Positions 34,767 through 44,028 of a DNA stretch of 64,000 nucleotides are shown one piece after another (within the stretch, counting starts at the first letter, position 1; each line of letters opens with the position of its first letter). A model generated the notes under the pieces. That model worked only from the letters and a program-made list of their open reading frames with translations, made no database searches and was not told where the DNA came from. The stretch comes from Thermaurantiacus tibetensis. Its GTDB lineage: Bacteria; Pseudomonadota; Alphaproteobacteria; Sphingomonadales; Sphingomonadaceae. Location: positions 744,001 to 808,000 of the forward strand of contig NZ_JACHTM010000002.1 in the NCBI RefSeq assembly GCF_015354055.1. Direction: 5' to 3'. The translations under genes were made by a program, and so were the position numbers.

Positions 34767-35914
34767 AGCGCGAACAGCCGGGCGAAGTGCTCGGCAGTCG
34801 AGATCACGCACCGCCGCCGCCCCACGCACGCCGCCGCCCTCAGCGCCGCCGGGTCGCGCCGGGCGAAGGCCACGAGCGCCCGGGCCGCGTCGGCTTCGTC
34901 GCCGGCGCGGTAGCTCTCGCCCCAGGCCGGGTCGGCCGCGTCCGAGCAGCCGCCGGCATCGGGCAGCACCAGCGGCGTGCCAGACGCGAGCGCCTCCGAG
35001 GCGACGAGGCCGAAGGTCTCGGCCCGGCTGGCGTGCGCGAAGCCGTCGGCCGAGGCGAGGATCCGCGCCACCAGCTCGCGGTCCGCCACGTGGCCGAGGA
35101 GCCGCACGTTGCCTGCGGCCGCCGCTGCCCGCTCCACGCGCGCCCGGTCGAACCCGTCGCCCAGCTGCACCAACCCCAGCGGCACCTCGCGGCCGGCGCG
35201 GGCAACCGCGCGGAACAGCATCGGCCAGCGCTTCTCGTGGTGGTGCCGGCCGATGGCCACCATCAGGCGCGCCTCCGCAGGCAGGCCAAGCAGCGCGAGG
35301 AGCTCGGCCCTCAGCCCCTCGTCCCGCTTCTCCGGGCGGAACAGCTCGAGGTCGATCCCCCAGGGCACCATGTCGGCTGCGATCCCGGCCTCGGCCGCCA
35401 CCCGCCGCTGCATCCAGCGCGTGCCGGCCACCACCCGGTCGAACCGCCGCGCCAGCCGCGCAAGATAGCCCCAGTACCAGAAGCAGGCCCCGTCCACCCA
35501 CGCCGGCGGCAGCAGCTTGCGGAACCAGGTCTGCGGGTGCTGCGCCACGAAGTCGGCGTGGAGCACGAGCGCGCGCCGCGCCTCGCGCGCCGCCCGGCCC
35601 TGCCAGGTCGCCACCGCCACCGCCCCCAGCATGAAGGAGGAGGCCTCCACCACGTCGGGCTTCAGCGCATCGAGCTCGGCATGGAGCCGCTTCACGCCCG
35701 CGAACAGGTGGTAGCGCCGGTCGACCGGAATGGCCGGCGCCTTGAGATACCGCACCACCCCGCCCGGCCGCACCTCCTCGCGGTCCTCCGGCCCCGGCGC
35801 CAGCACCGTCACCCGGTGCCCGGCAGCCGCCGCGAACGCGAGCTTGGCGTCGATGTAGGTCTTCACGCCCCCGCCGAGCGGCGCGTAGAACTCGGCGACA
35901 TCGACGATGTGCAT
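34676..35914 (-). CDS. Glycosyltransferase family 4-like protein
   Basis: A 412-residue GT-B enzyme. N-terminal HIVDVAEFYAPLGGGVKTYI is the acceptor-side glycine loop of group 1/GT4 transferases. C-terminal LMVAIGRHHHEKRWPMLFRA and ASADGFAHASRAETFGLVASEALASG (in part) form the donor EX7E region. It starts by overlapping the DUF2141 stop (TGATG). It probably adds a sugar to a cell-surface glycan or glycolipid. Its last ~30 codons overlap the convergent monooxygenase gene. Confidence 0.9.
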   Translation of the reverse strand: MHIVDVAEFYAPLGGGVKTYIDAKLAFAAAAGHRVTVLAPGPEDREEVRPGGVVRYLKAPAIPVDRRYHLFAGVKRLHAELDALKPDVVEASSFMLGAVAVATWQGRAAREARRALVLHADFVAQHPQTWFRKLLPPAWVDGACFWYWGYLARLARRFDRVVAGTRWMQRRVAAEAGIAADMVPWGIDLELFRPEKRDEGLRAELLALLGLPAEARLMVAIGRHHHEKRWPMLFRAVARAGREVPLGLVQLGDGFDRARVERAAAAAGNVRLLGHVADRELVARILASADGFAHASRAETFGLVASEALASGTPLVLPDAGGCSDAADPAWGESYRAGDEADAARALVAFARRDPAALRAAACVGRRRCVISTAEHFARLFALYAGTVPPVAAEAVETGAEAPVALPGMAAA

Positions 35915-36513
35915 CACTCGGCCGCCTCCGGCCGGCGCCCGGCCACCCGCTCCTCCGCGCGCCGAAGCGGCCGGAAGGCAAGCCCCTGCAGGTAGTTCAT
36001 CACCACCAGCTGCTCCACGCGCCCCGCGCCTGCCTGGAACGCCACCTCGTCGTGCCGCGGCTTCGCCCGGCCGATCCGCGGGTTGCCCGAAAAACCCGCC
36101 CCGTCGCGGAAGATGTCGAACTTCCACCGCGGGCTCGGCTGGTGCACCACCGAGACGCCATAGACCCCCGGCGCCGGCACCTTCAGGCACAGCTCGACGG
36201 GCCCCGCCGCCGGCACCGGCAGCCACGCCCGGCGGAACGGCCGCCCCTCGCGCTCCAGCAGCCGGTCGGGCTTCAGCCAGTCGGCCTCGGTCGCGGGGTA
36301 GAGCTCCGCCCTCACCGTGCCGCTGCGCGCGCGCAAGCCCTCCACCCGCACGCGCACGGCCGCCTCGCGGCTCCCGGGCGCGCAGGCGGGCGCATCGTCC
36401 CCCATCACGATCGGCCGGGTGTTCGGCGCACCCTCCACAAGCCCCGGGGCGGCCTCGGCGGCCAGCACGGGCGCAAGCGCCAGCAGGGCAACAAGGGTCA
36501 GCGTCGGTCGCAT
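35914..36513 (-). CDS. Secreted DUF2141 protein
   Basis: A 199-residue exported protein with signal peptide (to about VLAAEA) and a DUF2141 beta-sandwich: VRVRVEGLRARSGTVRAELY, ELCLKVPAPGVYGVSVVHQP and FDIFRDGAGFSGNPRIG. The family is widespread in sphingomonads next to carotenoid or glycosyltransferase genes; its biochemical role is unknown. It is coupled to the downstream glycosyltransferase. Confidence 0.85.
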   Translation of the reverse strand: MRPTLTLVALLALAPVLAAEAAPGLVEGAPNTRPIVMGDDAPACAPGSREAAVRVRVEGLRARSGTVRAELYPATEADWLKPDRLLEREGRPFRRAWLPVPAAGPVELCLKVPAPGVYGVSVVHQPSPRWKFDIFRDGAGFSGNPRIGRAKPRHDEVAFQAGAGRVEQLVVMNYLQGLAFRPLRRAEERVAGRRPEAAE

Positions 36514-36586
36514 CCGGCCCAGCTAGGAAGGCATTGCGGCGCAATCGGGGCAGCGCGGCGTCACCCCCGCGGCAGCCGGCCGCGCC

Positions 36587-37318
36587 TTACCAGGGAATGG
36601 GGCTTCCATCCCAGGCCAGGAACCGCCCCGAGTCCGCGGGCGTCAGCGCATCCATCACCCGCGTGAGATTGGCCGCCGCCACCTGCGCCGTCACCAGCTG
36701 CCCGGGCTTCAGGTTCCGCTGGAACGGCTTCGACATCCCCGTGTCCACCGTCCCCGGATGGAGCGCGACGAGGCACGCTCTCGGGTTCTTCCGCGCCATC
36801 TCGACGGCAAGCGTCTTCACCAGCTGGTTCGCTGCCGCCTTCGCCATCCGGTAGCCGTGCCAGCCGCCCAGCCGGTTGTCGCCGATCGAGCCCACGCGCG
36901 CCGTCAGCACCGCGAACACCGCGCATCCCTCCCGGGCCAGCTTCGGCAGGAAGGCCCTGGCCGCCATCGCGGGCGCCACCGCGTTCGCCACATAGGTCTC
37001 GATGAGCCATCCGGGGTCCAGCATCCGGAAGTCCCGCTCCGGCATCCGCCCGTCGCGGTGGAGGAGGCCGGTTGCCACCACCACCCGGTCGAGCGGCCCG
37101 TCGAGCGCGTCGGCCGCCGCGAGAAAGGTCTCGGGGCGCATCGCGTCGATTTCCGGCCGGGAAAGGCGGAGCACCCGCTCGCCGCGCGCCTCGGCGAGGT
37201 CGGCGAGCGCCCGGCCAATGCCCCCCGAGGCCCCCACCACGAGCGTCGTTCGGGGCGAGGCGGGCGCAGCGACAGGGGCGGAGGAAGGGGCGGGCGCGGG
37301 CGGGACAGGGTCTGGCAT
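36587..37318 (-). CDS. Short-chain dehydrogenase/reductase (CsgA-like)
   Basis: A 243-residue SDR. Nucleotide-binding TTLVVGASGGIGRALADLAE, active-site Tyr and Lys in GYRMAKAAAN, and LHPGTVDTGMSKPF after it. The ATG at 37318 gives a Pro/Ala-rich leader of about 22 residues. The pattern resembles the C-signal/CsgA-like SDRs. The substrate is unknown. The 5' flank carries a very strong hairpin at 37479-37542. Confidence 0.88.
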   Translation of the reverse strand: MPDPVPPAPAPSSAPVAAPASPRTTLVVGASGGIGRALADLAEARGERVLRLSRPEIDAMRPETFLAAADALDGPLDRVVVATGLLHRDGRMPERDFRMLDPGWLIETYVANAVAPAMAARAFLPKLAREGCAVFAVLTARVGSIGDNRLGGWHGYRMAKAAANQLVKTLAVEMARKNPRACLVALHPGTVDTGMSKPFQRNLKPGQLVTAQVAAANLTRVMDALTPADSGRFLAWDGSPIPW

Positions 37319-37478
37319 CGCGCGCTGCCTAGCCGCCGTCCGGGCTGCCGCCAACCGCCAGCCCGCCGCACGCCGGCGGCGCGTCGAAGCCTGCCATATC
37401 GGCACGCAGAGGCTCCTCGCGGCCGCCAGTTCGGTCATTTTCTCCCTCAGGCGCGGCCGGCGCTTTCCCGAGGGTGCC

Positions 37479-37542
37479 GCACCGCCCCGCGGGGCCGCCC
37501 TCCGTCCATCCAACGGGAAAGGGCGGCCCCGCGGGGCGGTGC
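37479..37542. repeat. Perfect 22-bp inverted repeat, 20-nt loop
   Basis: Bases 37479-37500 and 37521-37542 are perfect reverse complements, separated by 20 nt. Each arm contains the self-complementary core GCCCCGCGGGGC. It sits at the SDR-proximal end of the repeat array. It may terminate transcripts coming from parAB or be part of a mobile repeat; no T tract follows. Confidence 0.9.
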
Positions 37543-37544
37543 CG

Positions 37545-38063
37545 GCCGGGCTTCCGGCGTCTCGGCCTGGGCTCCGCTGGCACCGTGCGCCGCCCGCCAG
37601 ACTCGTCGGTCGGGCTCAGGCCTCCCGGCAGCCAAGCCGCCGGCGCGGCCTGCCCCGTCGGCCGCGCTTCCGGCGTCTCGGCGCCAGCTCCGCGGGCACC
37701 GTGCGCCTTCAGCCAGAGTCGTCGGTCCGGTCGGTCCCGCGTTCGCGGGCAAAGCCCGCAAAGCAGGCCCACCGGCCGGCCGCGCTTCCGGCGTCTCGGC
37801 GCCAGCTCCGCGGGCACCGTGCGCCTTCAGCCAGAGTCGTCGGTCCGGTCGGTCCCGCGTTCGCGGGCAAAGCCCGCAAAGCGGGCCCGCCGGCCGGCCG
37901 CGCTTCCGCCGTCTCGGCGCCAGCTCCGCTGGCGCCGTGCGCCTTCAGCCAGACTCGTCGGTCGGGCTCAGGCCTCCCGGCAGCCAAGCCGCCGGTGCGG
38001 CCTGCCCCGCCGGCCGCGCTTCCGGCGTCTCGGCGCCAGCTCCGCGGGCGCCGTGCGCCTTCA
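37545..38063. repeat. 4.5-copy 116/118-bp tandem array abutting parB
   Basis: Units anchored on CTTCCGGCGTCTCGG (one copy has CTTCCGCCG) start at 37551, 37667, 37785, 37903 and 38019, so periods are 116, 118, 118, 116. The first ~65 bp of each unit is shared; the rest is one of two alternatives. Type A (units 2 and 3) has back-to-back dyads CCCGCG-TT-CGCGGG and GCCCGC-AAA-GCGGGC. Type B (units 1 and 4) begins CGGGCTCAGGCCTCCCGG. Unit 4 also has the dyad GGCGCCAGC-TCC-GCTGGCGCC. The last half-unit ends in the parB stop codon. Confidence 0.92.
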
Positions 38064-38912
38064 GCCCTGCAGGCGGGCGATCACCTGGTCCAGCTGGTCC
38101 AGGCTCTCGTAGCGGATCACGAGCTCCCCGTGCCCCGTCCCCGCCCCCTGCCGGATCATCACCACAAGCCCCAGCGCGTCGGCGAGGCTCGCCTCGAGCG
38201 CGGCAATGTCCGGGTCGCGCGCGGCAGCCCGCGCCCGCGCCACCTTCGCCCGCCGGCCGGCCGAGGCCAGCCACGCTTCCGCCTGCCGCACCGAAAATCC
38301 GCGCGCCGCCGCCTCGCGGATGAAGAGCTCCGGGTCCGGCGCCGAGAGCGCCAGCTTGGCAATGCCGAGGCTCACCTGCCCGGCCCTGACGGCGGCTTGC
38401 GCATTGCGCGGAAGATCGAGAAGCCTCAGCAGGTTGGCAATGTGGCTCCGGGCCTTGCCGGTCAGCCGCGCGATGGTCTCCTGGGTGTGGCCGAACTCCT
38501 GCGCCAGCCGGTTGTAGGCGTCCGCTTCCTCGAGCGGGTTCAGGTCCGCGCGCTGGACATTCTCGATGATCGCGGCCTCGAAGGTGGTGGCGTCGTCGAA
38601 GTCGCGGACGATCGCCGGCACCTCGTGCAGCCCCGCCCGCTGCGCGGCGCGCCAGCGCCGCTCGCCCGCCACGATCTCGTAGCGGCTGCCACGCGGCCTG
38701 AGCAGCAGCGGCTGGAGGATGCCCCGCTCGCGGATCGACTGCGCCAGCTCCTCGAGCCGGGCCTCGTCGAAGTCCTGGCGCGGCTGGCGCGGGTTGGGGT
38801 CGATGAGGTCGATTGCAACCGTGCCGGTTGCGGTCGCGAGCGGCGGGGCCGTGCCCATCTCGTCGAGAAGGGCCGCGAGCCCCTTGCCCAGCCGTCCTGC
38901 CGCCTTTGCCAT
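38061..38912 (-). CDS. parB: Chromosome partitioning protein ParB (CTPase/DNA clamp)
   Basis: A 283-residue ParB that loads at parS and spreads. It begins MAKAAGRLGKGLAALLDEMG (ParA-interacting start), then IDPNPRQPRQDF, the CTP-binding GSRYEIVAGERRWRAAQRAG, ENVQRADLNPLEEADAY, and the HTH QETIARLTGKARSHIANLLR. The ATG at 38912 has GAGGAG upstream. parA lies 163 bp upstream on the same strand with a C-rich tandem-repeat spacer. Two parS sites are in the window at 40.4 and 42.3 kb. Confidence 0.96.
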   Translation of the reverse strand: MAKAAGRLGKGLAALLDEMGTAPPLATATGTVAIDLIDPNPRQPRQDFDEARLEELAQSIRERGILQPLLLRPRGSRYEIVAGERRWRAAQRAGLHEVPAIVRDFDDATTFEAAIIENVQRADLNPLEEADAYNRLAQEFGHTQETIARLTGKARSHIANLLRLLDLPRNAQAAVRAGQVSLGIAKLALSAPDPELFIREAAARGFSVRQAEAWLASAGRRAKVARARAAARDPDIAALEASLADALGLVVMIRQGAGTGHGELVIRYESLDQLDQVIARLQG

Positions 38913-39075
38913 GCCCTTGCTCTCCTCTTCCCGCCGCGCCGCCGCGCGCCCGTCCTGCCGCCCGTCCCGCCGCCCGGCCCCCCGCCCGTCTTCCCGCCCG
39001 TCCTGCCGCCCGCCGCCCGTCCCGCCGCCCGTCGCCCGCCCTGCCTCCCGCCTTCCGCCCTCTGGCCCTCGCCCC

Positions 39076-39831
39076 TCAGGCGGCCTCGCGGAACTCGCGC
39101 GCCAGCGCCATGTAGGCTTCCGAGCCCGGGCAGCGGAGGTCGTAGAGAAGGGCCGGGAGGCCGTGGCTGGGCGCTTCCGAGAGCCTGACATTCCGTGGAA
39201 TCATCGTGCGGAACACGCGCGTCCCAAGCGCCGCTCGCACGTCCTGCGCAACCTGTTCAGAAAGATTGTTGCGCCGGTCGAACATGGTCAGGACCACGCC
39301 GGCAAGGTCGAGCCGCGGGTTGGAGCGCGCCTTCACCTGCTCCACCGTCTTCAGGAGCTGCGAGAGGCCCTCGAGGGCATAGAACTCGGCCTGGAGCGGG
39401 ATCAGCACCCGGTCGGCGGCGACGAGCCCGTTCAGGGTGAGGAGCCCGAGCGAGGGCGGGCAGTCGATGAAGCACCAGTCGAAGCCGGCAAGCGGGCCGA
39501 GCGCGGCGCGCAGGCGGCCCGTCGGGTTGTCCTCGCCCACGAGCTCCACTTCCGCGCCGGCCAGCTCCTGGGTGGCCGGGATGACCGAGAGGCCCGGCAC
39601 CATGGTCGGCCGGGCGGCGGCCGCGGCGCGGCCCGGGTCGGCGAGGAGGTCGTAGGCCGAGGGGTCGCGCTCGGCGCGGCCGAGGCCGAGGCCGGTCGAG
39701 GCGTTGCCCTGCGGGTCGAAGTCGACGAGGAGCACGCTGGCGCCGGTGGCGGCGAGCGCGGTGGCGAGGTTGACGGCGGTGGTGGTCTTCCCCACGCCGC
39801 CCTTCTGGTTCGCGATCGCGATCGTGCGCAT
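39076..39831 (-). CDS. parA: Chromosome partitioning ATPase ParA
   Basis: A 251-residue Walker-type ATPase with IAIANQKGGVGKTTTAVNLA, LLVDFDPQGNASTGLGL and FIDCPPSLGLLTLNG, all canonical for chromosomal ParA/Soj. It lies 12 bp downstream of rsmG. The arrangement mnmE-mnmG-rsmG-parA-parB places this part of the window close to the replication origin in most alphaproteobacteria. Confidence 0.97.
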   Translation of the reverse strand: MRTIAIANQKGGVGKTTTAVNLATALAATGASVLLVDFDPQGNASTGLGLGRAERDPSAYDLLADPGRAAAAARPTMVPGLSVIPATQELAGAEVELVGEDNPTGRLRAALGPLAGFDWCFIDCPPSLGLLTLNGLVAADRVLIPLQAEFYALEGLSQLLKTVEQVKARSNPRLDLAGVVLTMFDRRNNLSEQVAQDVRAALGTRVFRTMIPRNVRLSEAPSHGLPALLYDLRCPGSEAYMALAREFREAA

Positions 39832-39843
39832 GCGGCCTCGCCT

Positions 39844-40470
39844 TCAGCCCTTCGCCCGCCGGGGGTCCGAGATGCGGAGGATCCGCGCCTCGGGGTCGGT
39901 CCGGCTTTCTGCCACGTCGAGGGCGAAGCGGAAAGCCCGGCGGGCGTCCGCCACCTCCGCGTCCCAGGTCCGGCCCTTGGGGAAGATCCAGGAGGTCCCG
40001 GGCGTCCCGTGGCGGAGCGACCAGTCGAGGAGCCGGGCAAGGGGCGCGGCGGCCCGGGCGGTGATGACGTCTGCCCGCTGCGGCGGAAGGTCCTCCACCC
40101 GGGCGTTCACGATCTCGACGTTGGCGAGGCCCATGGCCTCCGCGGCAGCGCGGAGGAAGGCGCATTTCTTGCCGATCGACTCGACGAGCCGGAACCGCCC
40201 GTGCTCCATCGCGGCAAGCACCAGGCCGGGAAAGCCCGCGCCCGAGCCGATGTCGAGCCAGAGCCGGCCCGGCGGCACGAGGGCAGCGAGCTGGGCCGAA
40301 TCGAGGAAGTGGCGCTCCCAGACGGCGGAGAGGGTGGAAGGCGCAACGAGATTCATGCGGCCCTGCCAGTCGCGGAGCAGCGCCTCGTAGCGGGCGAGCC
40401 GCTCGAATGTTCCACGTGGAACATTCACGCCGGCCGCGGCGAGGGCAGCCGCGAAGGCCTCGGGCGTCAC
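39844..40470 (-). CDS. rsmG: 16S rRNA (guanine527-N7)-methyltransferase RsmG
   Basis: A 208-residue SAM-dependent methyltransferase. [17 protein letters not shown] is the SAM loop, with [20 protein letters not shown] and [17 protein letters not shown] around it. The GTG start overlaps the mnmG stop (GTGA). Codons for [10 protein letters not shown] near the N terminus contain a complete parS site, so this coding stretch is under double constraint. Confidence 0.95.
   Translation of the reverse strand: MTPEAFAAALAAAGVNVPRGTFERLARYEALLRDWQGRMNLVAPSTLSAVWERHFLDSAQLAALVPPGRLWLDIGSGAGFPGLVLAAMEHGRFRLVESIGKKCAFLRAAAEAMGLANVEIVNARVEDLPPQRADVITARAAAPLARLLDWSLRHGTPGTSWIFPKGRTWDAEVADARRAFRFALDVAESRTDPEARILRISDPRRAKG
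40408..40423. promoter_or_regulatory. parS site 1 (inside rsmG)
   Basis: A perfect 16-bp palindrome TGTTCCACGTGGAACA, the ParB-binding parS consensus variant. Symmetry extends to 22 bp (40405-40426). It lies in the 5' part of the rsmG coding sequence. Confidence 0.95.
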
Positions 40471-42314
40471 GCGGCGCGCGCGGCCGCCGGCCTCCGCAGC
40501 GCGGCAACAAGGGCGGTCAGCGCCGCCGGCGTGATCCCCCGCACCCGGCTCGCCTGCCCCAGCGTCTCGGGCGCAGCGGCGGCCAGCCGCTCGGCCATCT
40601 CGGCCGAAAGCCCGGGCACGCCGGCGAAGGCAAAGCCGGGCGGGATGGGGACGGCCTCGTCGGCCCGCAGCGCCGCAAGCTCGGCCTCGGCCCGCTCGAG
40701 GTAGACGGCGTAGCGGGCATCGGTTGCGACCGTCTCGCGGACCGCCGGCGGCGCCTCGGCGATCTCGGGCGCGAGCCGGGCGAGATGGTCGAGGGTGACG
40801 CCGGGGAAGCGCAGCCAGTCGCGGAGCGGCAGGCGCTGGCCCTGGTCGGAAACCTCGGCGCCGGCGGCCTGCAGCTCCCGGGTGGTGGCAGGCCGGGCGA
40901 GCATCGCCTCGAGCCGGGCGACCGCCGCGGCGCGGGCGCGCTGGTGGGCCGCACGGGGCGCCCGGATGCAGCCGAGCGCTTGCCCAAGCGGAGTGAGCCG
41001 GTCGCCGGCGTTGTCGGCCCGAAGCCGCAGCCGGAACTCGGCGCGGCTCGTGAACATGCGGTAGGGCTCGGTCACCCCGTGGGTCACGAGGTCGTCGATC
41101 ATGACGCCGATGTAGGAGGAGGCGCGGTCGAACACGACCGGCCGGTCGAGGGTGGCGTTGAGCCCGGCGACGAGGCCCTGGGCGGCAGCCTCCTCGTAGC
41201 CGGTGGTGCCGTTGATCTGGCCGGCGAGGAAGAGGCCGGGGAGGGCGCGGAGCTCGAGGCTGCGGGCAAGGGCCCGCGGGTCGACATGGTCGTATTCCAC
41301 GGCGTAGCCCGGCCGGACGATCCGCGCCCGCTCGAGGCCCGGGATGGAGCGCACGAGCGCCTCCTGGACGTCTGCGGGCAGGCTGGTCGAGATTCCGTTG
41401 GGGTAGACGAGCGGGTCGTCGAGCCCCTCGGGCTCGAGGAAGACCTGGTGGCCCTCGCGGTCGCCGAACCGGACGACCTTGTCCTCGATCGAGGGGCAGT
41501 AGCGCGGGCCCACCCCTTCGATCCGCCCGGTGTAGAGGGGGGAGCGGTCGAGGCTCTGGCGGATGAGGGCGTGGGTGGCTGCCGTGGTGCGGGTGAGGAA
41601 GCAGTCCACCTGCGGGGCGGGCGGCGGGCCGGCCGAGAGCGCCGAGAACAGGACGGGCTCCGGGTCTCCGGGCTGGATGTCGAGCCCGGCCCAGTCGATG
41701 GTGCGGCCGTCGAGCCGCGGCGGCGTGCCGGTCTTGAGCCGGGCGACGGGCAGGCCGAGCGCCCGCAGGCGGGCGGCAAGGCGGGTGGCTGCCGCCTCGC
41801 CAGTGCGGCCGCCGGGAATGCTGCGCTCGCCGACGTGCATGACCCCGCCGAGGAAGGTGCCGGTGGTGAGCACCACGGCCTTCGCCCGGATCGGCCCGCG
41901 GCTGGTCTCGACGCCCGCGCAGCGGCCGGCCTCGACGAGGAGGTCGGTGACCTCGGCTTCGACGAGAGTGACGAGCGGCTCCCCGGCGAGGAGTGCGCGG
42001 ATGGCGGCGGCGTAGCGGCGGCGGTCGGCCTGGGCGCGCGGGCCCTGAACGGCGGGCCCCCGGCTGCGGTTGAGCAGCCGGAACTGGATCCCGGCGGCGT
42101 CGGCCGCGCGGCCCATGAGCCCGTCGAGCGCGTCGATCTCGCGGACGAGGTGCCCCTTGCCGAGCCCGCCGATGGCCGGGTTGCAGCTCATCTGGCCAAG
42201 GTTGGCCGCCGAGAGGGTGACGAGCGCGACGCGCGCGCCGAGGCGGGCGGCAGCCGCCGCCGCCTCGACGCCGGCATGGCCGCCGCCGACGACGATGACA
42301 TCGGGACTCGTCAT
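40467..42314 (-). CDS. mnmG: tRNA uridine-5-carboxymethylaminomethyl modification enzyme MnmG (GidA)
   Basis: A 615-residue FAD protein acting with MnmE to modify U34 of several tRNAs. It begins [20 protein letters not shown] (FAD site) and shows [46 protein letters not shown] and [11 protein letters not shown]. It ends in the coiled C-terminal domain that contacts MnmE. Length matches the family. It lies 66 bp after mnmE, with parS site 2 in the gap. Confidence 0.97.
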   Translation of the reverse strand: MTSPDVIVVGGGHAGVEAAAAAARLGARVALVTLSAANLGQMSCNPAIGGLGKGHLVREIDALDGLMGRAADAAGIQFRLLNRSRGPAVQGPRAQADRRRYAAAIRALLAGEPLVTLVEAEVTDLLVEAGRCAGVETSRGPIRAKAVVLTTGTFLGGVMHVGERSIPGGRTGEAAATRLAARLRALGLPVARLKTGTPPRLDGRTIDWAGLDIQPGDPEPVLFSALSAGPPPAPQVDCFLTRTTAATHALIRQSLDRSPLYTGRIEGVGPRYCPSIEDKVVRFGDREGHQVFLEPEGLDDPLVYPNGISTSLPADVQEALVRSIPGLERARIVRPGYAVEYDHVDPRALARSLELRALPGLFLAGQINGTTGYEEAAAQGLVAGLNATLDRPVVFDRASSYIGVMIDDLVTHGVTEPYRMFTSRAEFRLRLRADNAGDRLTPLGQALGCIRAPRAAHQRARAAAVARLEAMLARPATTRELQAAGAEVSDQGQRLPLRDWLRFPGVTLDHLARLAPEIAEAPPAVRETVATDARYAVYLERAEAELAALRADEAVPIPPGFAFAGVPGLSAEMAERLAAAAPETLGQASRVRGITPAALTALVAALRRPAAARAA

Positions 42315-42332
42315 GCGCCGCTCCTAGCCGAA

Positions 42333-42348
42333 TGTTCCACGTGGAACA
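42333..42348. promoter_or_regulatory. parS site 2 (mnmG-mnmE gap)
   Basis: A second perfect TGTTCCACGTGGAACA palindrome, 1925 bp from the first, in the short gap between mnmE and mnmG. Confidence 0.95.
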
Positions 42349-42380
42349 ATGATGGCATGGTGAGTGTCATTTTCTTGGCC

Positions 42381-43658
42381 TCACTTGCCGATGCAGAAGC
42401 GCGCGAAGATCGCCCCCAGAACCTCCTCCGCCCCGATCGCCCCCGTGAGCCGCCCGAGACTCGCCGCCGCCAGCCGCAGCGCCTCCGCCCGCAGCACCGC
42501 GTCCGCCTCCGCCGCCGCCGCCTCGAGGAACCCCGCCGCTTCTTCCAGAAGGTGCGCCTGCCGCGCGGTGGTGACGAGCGCAGGCTCGCCCCTCGGCACC
42601 CGCCCGCGCGCCCAGGCGACGAGGTGGGCGCGCAGCGCCTCGAGCCCCGCGCCGGTGCGAGCCGAGACATAGGCCACCCCCTCGCGCACCCCCGGCGCCT
42701 CGCCCGACAGGTCCACCTTGCTCACGACCCGCAGCACCTCGCCCCCGGCCGGCACCTCCCCTTCCCCCACCGCCAGCACGAGGTCGGCCGCCTCGGCCCG
42801 CGCGAGCGCGCGCCTCACCCCCTCCTGCTCGACGACGTCGGCCGTCTCGCGCAGGCCCGCAGTGTCGAGGAGGACCGCCGGCACCCCGCCGAGGTCGAGA
42901 TGGACCTCGAGCACGTCGCGCGTGGTGCCAGGCACGTCGGTCACGATCGCGACCTCGCGCGCGGCCAGCGCGTTGACGAGGCTCGACTTGCCGGCGTTGG
43001 GCGGGCCCACGACCGCGACCACGAGCCCGTGGCGGACGCGCTCGGCCACCGGTGCGGACGCCAGCGCCTCGCGGATGGCCGACGCCAGCCGCCGGATGGG
43101 CCCCGCGGTCAGGGCCGGCGCGACGTCGGCCTCGTCGGCGAAGTCGAGGTCCGCCTCGGTCTCGGCACGCAGCGCCAGGATGGCCTCGCGCCAGGCTTCC
43201 GCCTGCCGCCGCAGCCGGCCCCCGGCGTTCGCCAGCGCCTGCTCGCGCTGCGCCTCGGTCTCGGCCGCAAGGAGGTCGGAGAGCGCTTCGGCCTGGGTGA
43301 GGTCGAGCCGGCCGTTCTCGAACGCCCGGCGCGTGAACTCGCCCGGCTCGGCCGGCCGGAGCCCGAGCGCGAGGCACTCCTGCTGCACTGCAGCAACGAC
43401 CGCGGGCGAGCCGTGGAGGTGGAGCTCGACCATGTCTTCCCCGGTGAAGCTGGCGGGCCCGGGGAAGACGAGGACGAGGCCCCGGTCGAGAAGCCGGCCG
43501 TCGGCGACGCGGCGGATGCTGCGCAGCATGGCGGTGCGCGGCGGCGGCAGGGCCTGCCCGCCGAGGAGCTGCGCGGCAGCCCGGATGACGCCGGCGCCCG
43601 ACAGCCGGAGGACCGCGACGCCCGAGGGCGGCAGGCCGGAGGAGAGGGCGAAGATCAT
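42381..43658 (-). CDS. mnmE: tRNA modification GTPase MnmE (TrmE)
   Basis: A 425-residue GTPase that partners MnmG. The N-terminal folate-binding domain starts MIFALSSGLPPSGVAVLRLS, with FTGEDMVELHLHGSPAVV and RRAFENGRLDLTQAEAL. G domain: G1 GPPNAGKSSLVNAL, G3 DTAGLRET; the G4 motif is SKVD, a mild variant of N/TKxD. It ends with the invariant FCIGK, whose cysteine is used in catalysis. The ATG at 43658 matches family starts. Confidence 0.96.
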   Translation of the reverse strand: MIFALSSGLPPSGVAVLRLSGAGVIRAAAQLLGGQALPPPRTAMLRSIRRVADGRLLDRGLVLVFPGPASFTGEDMVELHLHGSPAVVAAVQQECLALGLRPAEPGEFTRRAFENGRLDLTQAEALSDLLAAETEAQREQALANAGGRLRRQAEAWREAILALRAETEADLDFADEADVAPALTAGPIRRLASAIREALASAPVAERVRHGLVVAVVGPPNAGKSSLVNALAAREVAIVTDVPGTTRDVLEVHLDLGGVPAVLLDTAGLRETADVVEQEGVRRALARAEAADLVLAVGEGEVPAGGEVLRVVSKVDLSGEAPGVREGVAYVSARTGAGLEALRAHLVAWARGRVPRGEPALVTTARQAHLLEEAAGFLEAAAAEADAVLRAEALRLAAASLGRLTGAIGAEEVLGAIFARFCIGK

Positions 43659-44028
43659 CGGGTGGCCGGTTGCGCGCGCGGCGCCGGGGTTGCAAGGGCC
43701 GTGCCGTTGCGCGCGGCCCACGGGCTCCTATCTTGCCGCGCGGCACGCGGCAGCCGCGGGCGCCGCCCGGGGGTTCCGCGGGCCGGGCGGGAGCCGGGCG
43801 GGGCCGGGCGGGCCGCGCGGGCGCGGGCGCCGGACGAGTGGGCGGAGGAGGCGGGCAGGCGGCATGACGGCGCGGGGGGAGCATCGCTGGACCTGCCGGA
43901 GGTTTGGCGGAGGAGGCGGGAAGGCGGCATGACGGCACGGAGGGCGGAAGACGCGGCGACCGGGCCCGCCCGGGGCGGGCGTGCCCCGCGCGAGCGGCGC
44001 GCCGGGCTGCGGGCGGGGAGGGGCTGAC
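43659..44028. other. Low-complexity spacer between mnmE and the PsiE-like gene
   Basis: G-rich sequence with no credible gene. A block of about 33 bp built on GGCGGAGGAGGCGGG and GGCGGCATGACGGC occurs twice (about 43844 and 43909). Promoters for the divergent mnmE and psiE-like genes must lie here, but no clear -35/-10 stands out. Confidence 0.5.

Noticed and set aside
37545-38063. Possible CRISPR array
   Set aside because: The segments between conserved parts are not unique; they are two repeated alternatives, and no cas genes are present.
43659-44028. Small genes in the mnmE-psiE spacer
   Set aside because: All frames are Ala/Arg/Gly/Pro low complexity without ribosome-binding sites or recognisable motifs.
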